A stretch of DNA of 64,000 bases, taken from positions 1-64,000 of the forward strand of contig JAEYRX010000012.1 in the NCBI GenBank assembly GCA_023435225.1. The letters run 5' to 3'. Below the pieces are notes generated by a model. That model worked only from the letters and a program-made list of their open reading frames with translations, had not been told where the DNA came from and made no database searches. Shown piece after piece: positions 60,767 to 64,000 of the stretch. Source of the stretch: Bacillota bacterium (GTDB lineage Bacteria > Bacillota > UBA4882 > UBA8346). How positions within the stretch are numbered: position 1 is the first letter of the stretch; each line of letters starts with the position of its first letter. The translations under genes were made by a program, and so were the position numbers.

Positions 60767-61969
60767 GTGTTAATATTAGTTATTAACAGCGGCAGTTCTT
60801 CGCTTAAATATAAGTTATACCAGATGAAGACGGAGACAATATTAGCCGCTGGATTAGTAGAGCGCATAGGTAGCTCTAACGGGAATGCAGTAATCAGCCA
60901 CCAAATCAAAGATGGTGACAAAATTAAGCTTGAACAGAAAGTAAACAATCATAATGAAGCTTTAAAAGCAGTTTTAGAGTACTTAACATACGGGGAGACC
61001 GGATTATTAAAATCCTTAGACGAAATCAAAGCGGTAGGTCACCGAGTTCTACATGGAGGAGAAATATACTCCAGCGCTATAATAGTAGGTGACGAAGAAC
61101 TAGCTAATATTGAAAGTCTAAAAGAGTTGGGACCCCTTCATATGCCCCCAAATATCATGGGAATTAAAGCCTGTCAGGAATTAATGCCTGATACCCCGCA
61201 AATCGCCGTTTTTGATACGGCTTTCCACCAGACGATGCCAAGAAGTTCCTTTTTATATGCTCTACCATATGAGTATTACGAGAAATATCAAATCAGACGC
61301 TATGGATTTCACGGAACCTCACACCGTTACGTTTCCAATCGCTCCGCTCAAATTTTAGGTAAAAATTTGGCCAAATTAAAAATGATTACTCTCCATCTTG
61401 GTAATGGCAGCAGTATAGCTGCTATTAAAGATGGAAAGTGTTATGATACTTCGATGGGATTTACCCCTTTGGAAGGATTGGTAATGGGAACTCGTTGTGG
61501 AGATATAGACCCGGCTATTGTGCCGTTTTTAGAAAATGCACTGAAGCTCACTCCTACGGAAGTAGATAACTTAATGAATAAAAAGAGCGGGCTTTTGGGT
61601 ATGACCGGCTTTAGCGATATGCGTGATATTCAAAAGGCAAGAGAAGACGGGAATGAAAGGGCCCAGGATGTTTATGGAATTTTCATTCACCGTTTAATCA
61701 AGTATATCGGCTCCTATTATGCGGCACTTGGCGGTCTGGATGTTCTGGTATTTACCGCCGGCATCGGTGAGAATGATTATGTTATCAGAGCTGATGTCTG
61801 TAAGAGTTTAGCGCATCTAGGAATTGAGTTTGATGATAAAAAAAACGACGGCTCACGCGGAAAAGAGATAATAATTAGCAAACCGCGATCCAAAGTTACG
61901 GTGATGGTCGTTCCGACTAATGAAGAATTGTTGATAGCCAGAGACTCTTACGAATTGATTAAAAACTGA
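60767..61969 (+). CDS. ackA: Acetate kinase
   Basis: 400 residues. It makes ATP and acetate from acetyl phosphate. ASKHA family motifs: LVINSGSSSLKYKLYQM (N-terminal phosphate loop), VAHRVLHGG-like AVGHRVLHGGEIYSS, FDTAFHQTMP (catalytic Asp/His region), HLGNGSSIAAIKDGKCYDTS (phosphate 2), and FTAGIGEND (adenosine). GTG 60767 follows GAGGAGG. The partner pta is not adjacent. Single-gene unit under a strong promoter with a palindromic operator candidate. Confidence 0.97.
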   Translation: MLILVINSGSSSLKYKLYQMKTETILAAGLVERIGSSNGNAVISHQIKDGDKIKLEQKVNNHNEALKAVLEYLTYGETGLLKSLDEIKAVGHRVLHGGEIYSSAIIVGDEELANIESLKELGPLHMPPNIMGIKACQELMPDTPQIAVFDTAFHQTMPRSSFLYALPYEYYEKYQIRRYGFHGTSHRYVSNRSAQILGKNLAKLKMITLHLGNGSSIAAIKDGKCYDTSMGFTPLEGLVMGTRCGDIDPAIVPFLENALKLTPTEVDNLMNKKSGLLGMTGFSDMRDIQKAREDGNERAQDVYGIFIHRLIKYIGSYYAALGGLDVLVFTAGIGENDYVIRADVCKSLAHLGIEFDDKKNDGSRGKEIIISKPRSKVTVMVVPTNEELLIARDSYELIKN

Positions 61970-62103
61970 ATAAAATCTTTTGCGGATTTTAGAGGTTATA
62001 AAGAGATTTAAGAGTATTTAAATTATAAATTGTCATTTTGTCGTTATCTTTTTTTACTTATTTTTAAAATGAATTGAGATATAAAAGATTTAAATTAATT
62101 ATT

Positions 62104-62190
62104 TCTGCTAGGGGTGCCGTAAGGCTGAGAGAGACCAAGTAGTCTCGACCCTTTGAACCTGATGTGGGTTATACCAACGTAGGGAAGCAA
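62104..62190 (+). ncRNA. TPP (thiamine pyrophosphate) riboswitch
   Basis: Contains the THI-box signatures in order: CTAGGGGTGCC, GGCTGAGA, ACCCTTTGAACCTGAT, GGGTTATACC, ACGTAGGGAAGC. It lies directly before thiSGH and is followed by a terminator hairpin, so ligand-bound RNA should end transcription. Confidence 0.96.
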
Positions 62191-62207
62191 TTATGGATTT
62201 TTATCAT

Positions 62208-62243
62208 TAAAAGCTTACCTTATTTTGGGTAGGCTTTTTTTAT
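62208..62243 (+). terminator. Riboswitch-controlled terminator
   Basis: AAAGCTTACC and GGGTAGGCTTT form a stem, with one G-T pair, ahead of TTTTTTATT. Position between the TPP aptamer and thiS fits an expression platform. Confidence 0.85.
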
Positions 62244-62256
62244 TGGAGGGGAAAAT

Positions 62257-62454
62257 GTGAAAATTAAAATCAATGGGAAAGTCGAAGAAGTAGAAGCTGT
62301 AACTATTGAGCAATTAATTTCTGATTTAGGACAGCCAGTGAACCAAATCGTGATTGATTACAATGGAGCTGTGGTTAAACGGGAGGATTGGGCTACCAAG
62401 GTATTAACCGAAGGAGCTAGTTTGGAAATTTTAAAATTTGTGGGTGGTGGATGA
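62257..62454 (+). CDS. thiS: Sulfur carrier protein ThiS
   Basis: 65 residues, a ubiquitin-like fold ending in Gly-Gly-Gly (KFVGGG), the end that is adenylated and made into a thiocarboxylate to deliver sulfur to the thiazole of thiamine. INGKVEEVEAVTIEQLISDL is the N-terminal part. GTG 62257 follows GGAGGGG. The stop is 2 bp before the thiG ATG. Confidence 0.95.
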   Translation: MKIKINGKVEEVEAVTIEQLISDLGQPVNQIVIDYNGAVVKREDWATKVLTEGASLEILKFVGGG

Positions 62455-62455
62455 G

Positions 62456-63232
62456 ATGGAAGATAAATTGATAATTGGTGGTTTGGAATTGCGTAGCCGA
62501 CTCTTTATTGGGACCGGAAAGTATTCTTCACATGATTTAATTCCCCAAATTATCGAAGCTTCGAATGCTTCGGTCATAACAGTCGCTTTACGCCGAGTGG
62601 ATTTTGATACTCCTGGAGAGAACATGCTGGACTATGTCCCAAAAGACATTGTAATCATGACTAATACTTCCGGAGCCAGAAATGCTAATGAGGCTGTTCG
62701 AATTGCCCGGATTGCCCGAGAAGCCGGATGTGGCAATTGGATTAAGATTGAAGTAATTCCCGATCAAAAATATTTACTCCCAGATAATCTGGAGACATTG
62801 AGAGCTACTGAAATTTTAGCAAAAGAGGGTTTTATAGTATTAACATATATGAGTCCCGATGTAATCATGGGTAAACGGATGGCTAACGCTGGAGCAGCAG
62901 CGGTGATGCCTTTAGGAGCACCTATCGGCACTAACATGGGTCTAAAAACTCGAGAGTTAATTCGGATGATGATTTCCGAGATTGATATCCCAATAGTAGT
63001 TGATGCAGGTATCGGTAAGCCTTCAGAGGCGGCTGAAGCTTTAGAAATGGGTGCAGCAGCAGTGTTGATTAACACTGCGCTTGCCACTGCTGAAGATCCG
63101 GTAATGATGGCTGAAGCTTTTCGAATGGCGGTATTGGCTGGACGGTTGGGGTATTTAGCCGGGCCCGGTGTTACTAATAACCTGGCCCAGGCTTCGTCGC
63201 CGTTAACTCAATTTTTACGGGAAATTGAATGA
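62456..63232 (+). CDS. thiG: Thiazole synthase ThiG
   Basis: 258 residues. A TIM-barrel enzyme that joins deoxyxylulose phosphate, dehydroglycine and ThiS sulfur. GGLELRSRLFIGTGKYSS, RRVDFDTPGENMLDYV and VDAGIGKPSEAAEALEMGA are the family marks, and the catalytic Lys forms an imine in IKIEVIPDQKYLLPDN. ATG 62456 overlaps the thiS stop region. ThiF is not between thiS and thiG, unlike many Firmicutes. It is followed by thiH. Confidence 0.97.
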   Translation: MEDKLIIGGLELRSRLFIGTGKYSSHDLIPQIIEASNASVITVALRRVDFDTPGENMLDYVPKDIVIMTNTSGARNANEAVRIARIAREAGCGNWIKIEVIPDQKYLLPDNLETLRATEILAKEGFIVLTYMSPDVIMGKRMANAGAAAVMPLGAPIGTNMGLKTRELIRMMISEIDIPIVVDAGIGKPSEAAEALEMGAAAVLINTALATAEDPVMMAEAFRMAVLAGRLGYLAGPGVTNNLAQASSPLTQFLREIE

Positions 63233-63295
63233 TGAAGCAAAGGCAGACACAGACCGAATCATAAAAATATTTTAATGGATCGTGGTGAAATTGAA

Positions 63296-64000
63296 TTGTC
63301 GTTTTATGAAGAATATAAATCTTACTGTAATTCGGAGATAAATACTTTGCTGTTTAATACCGATAGCTTTAAAGTAAAACGGATTATCGACAAGAAAGAT
63401 TTAACACCGCAGGATTTGGCATTATTATTTTCTCCCGGGGCGGAAGTGCATTTGGAAGAAATGGCTCAATTGGCTAATCGGATTTCTTTACAACATTTTG
63501 GACGGGTGATATTGTTATATACACCGTTATATCTTGGGAATTATTGTGTTAATGGCTGTATTTATTGTGGATTTAACGCCGGTAACCGGATAGAACGCCG
63601 GAAATTAAGTTTTTCGGAAGTAGAACGTGAAGCTAAAGTTATTGCTGCCAGTGGTATAAAACATTTATTGGTTTTGACCGGCGAATCACGACAGCATACC
63701 CCGGTAAGTTATATTAAAGATTGTTTGCAAATTTTACGTTCATATTTCCCCTCGGTTTCAATCGAGATTTATCCTTTGGAAACTTTCGAATATATTGAAT
63801 TAATTAAGGCCGGAGCTGATGGAATAACTATTTATCAAGAGGTTTATGATGAAGCAGTTTATCAAAGAGTACATCCTTTCGGACCGAAACGTGATTATCG
63901 TTTTCGTTTGAACGCTCCGGACCGGGCTGGAAAAGCTGGAATGAGAACCATTGGAATAGGGGCATTGTTGGGACTCCATGATTGGCGAAGTGAAGCTTTT
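63296..64000 (+). CDS. thiH: 2-iminoacetate synthase ThiH (cut by the window end)
   Basis: Partial, at least 235 residues to the window edge. This radical-SAM enzyme splits tyrosine to make dehydroglycine for ThiG in anaerobes. The iron-sulfur motif is CVNGCIYCGF (CxxxCxxC), followed by the ThiH-type blocks REAKVIAASGIKHLLVLTGE and EIYPLETFEYIELIKAG. TTG 63296 gives MSFYEEYKSY, close to the usual start; ATG 63275 is seven codons earlier. ThiH rather than oxygen-using ThiO fits an anaerobic organism. Confidence 0.93.
   Translation, partial: MSFYEEYKSYCNSEINTLLFNTDSFKVKRIIDKKDLTPQDLALLFSPGAEVHLEEMAQLANRISLQHFGRVILLYTPLYLGNYCVNGCIYCGFNAGNRIERRKLSFSEVEREAKVIAASGIKHLLVLTGESRQHTPVSYIKDCLQILRSYFPSVSIEIYPLETFEYIELIKAGADGITIYQEVYDEAVYQRVHPFGPKRDYRFRLNAPDRAGKAGMRTIGIGALLGLHDWRSEAF

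Overview
The window looks like a contiguous chromosome piece from a spore-forming, probably anaerobic member of the Bacillota (Firmicutes). Firmicute markers are: cggR with a CggR-type operator ahead of gap-pgk-tpiA-gpmI-eno-secG; whiA; the sepF-proC-ylmH-divIVA division cluster; spmA/spmB spore-maturation genes; anaerobic nrdD/nrdG; and a DinR/LexA box of the Bacillus type. It also encodes clear outer-membrane type proteins: two beta-barrels ending in Phe, a LolA-like lipoprotein carrier and a LolD/FtsX-type ABC exporter. The simplest reading is a diderm, sporulating Firmicute of the Limnochordia/Hydrogenispora kind. This assignment is an inference.

Layout. 1-5.9 kb: a tandem HD-GYP protein with degenerate catalytic motifs, an SOS-controlled umuDC pair whose UmuD lacks the catalytic lysine, a DUF3788 protein and gene remnants. 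6-9.7 kb: two cyclic-nucleotide-binding proteins, Tag glycosylase and an MFS transporter. 10-17.2 kb: a secreted beta-helix/TPR protein, an MFS remnant, a hybrid histidine kinase, a thioredoxin and a ferritin-like/VIT1 iron transporter. 17.5-23.2 kb (minus strand): prfC, a MITE-like element, and a two-component pair followed by a TPR protein and an outer-membrane barrel. 23.5-31.4 kb: a membrane protein with a coupled winged-helix regulator, then an ABC-FtsX-FtsX-LolA-like-OMP locus. 31.4-36 kb: a decayed RHS region with about 1 kb of noncoding debris. 36-41 kb: small proteins, then nrdR-nrdD-nrdG. 41-50 kb: division/housekeeping cluster, spmAB and whiA. 50.5-58.7 kb: cggR and lower glycolysis through secG. 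58.8-64 kb: chemotaxis receptor, acetate kinase, and a TPP-riboswitch-controlled thiSGH operon cut by the window edge.

How genes work together. The glycolytic run (CggR, GAPDH, PGK, TPI, iPGM, enolase) plus acetate kinase carries carbon from triose phosphate to acetate with ATP gain. NrdR/NrdD/NrdG supply deoxynucleotides without oxygen. The ABC/LolA-like/OMP locus is best read as an envelope export pathway linking the inner and outer membranes.

Noncoding structure is unusually rich. Six sites match the sigma-H promoter form (RnAGGAwww, 11-12 bp, RnnGAATww). Gene ends carry hairpin elements built from degenerate short-word repeats and their reverse complements. A 118-119 bp hairpin repeat occurs twice with conserved pairing, once directly before gap. 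Several pseudogenes (nitroreductase, MFS, RHS) show ongoing decay. Starts were chosen by eye from ribosome-binding sites; many genes use TTG or GTG.
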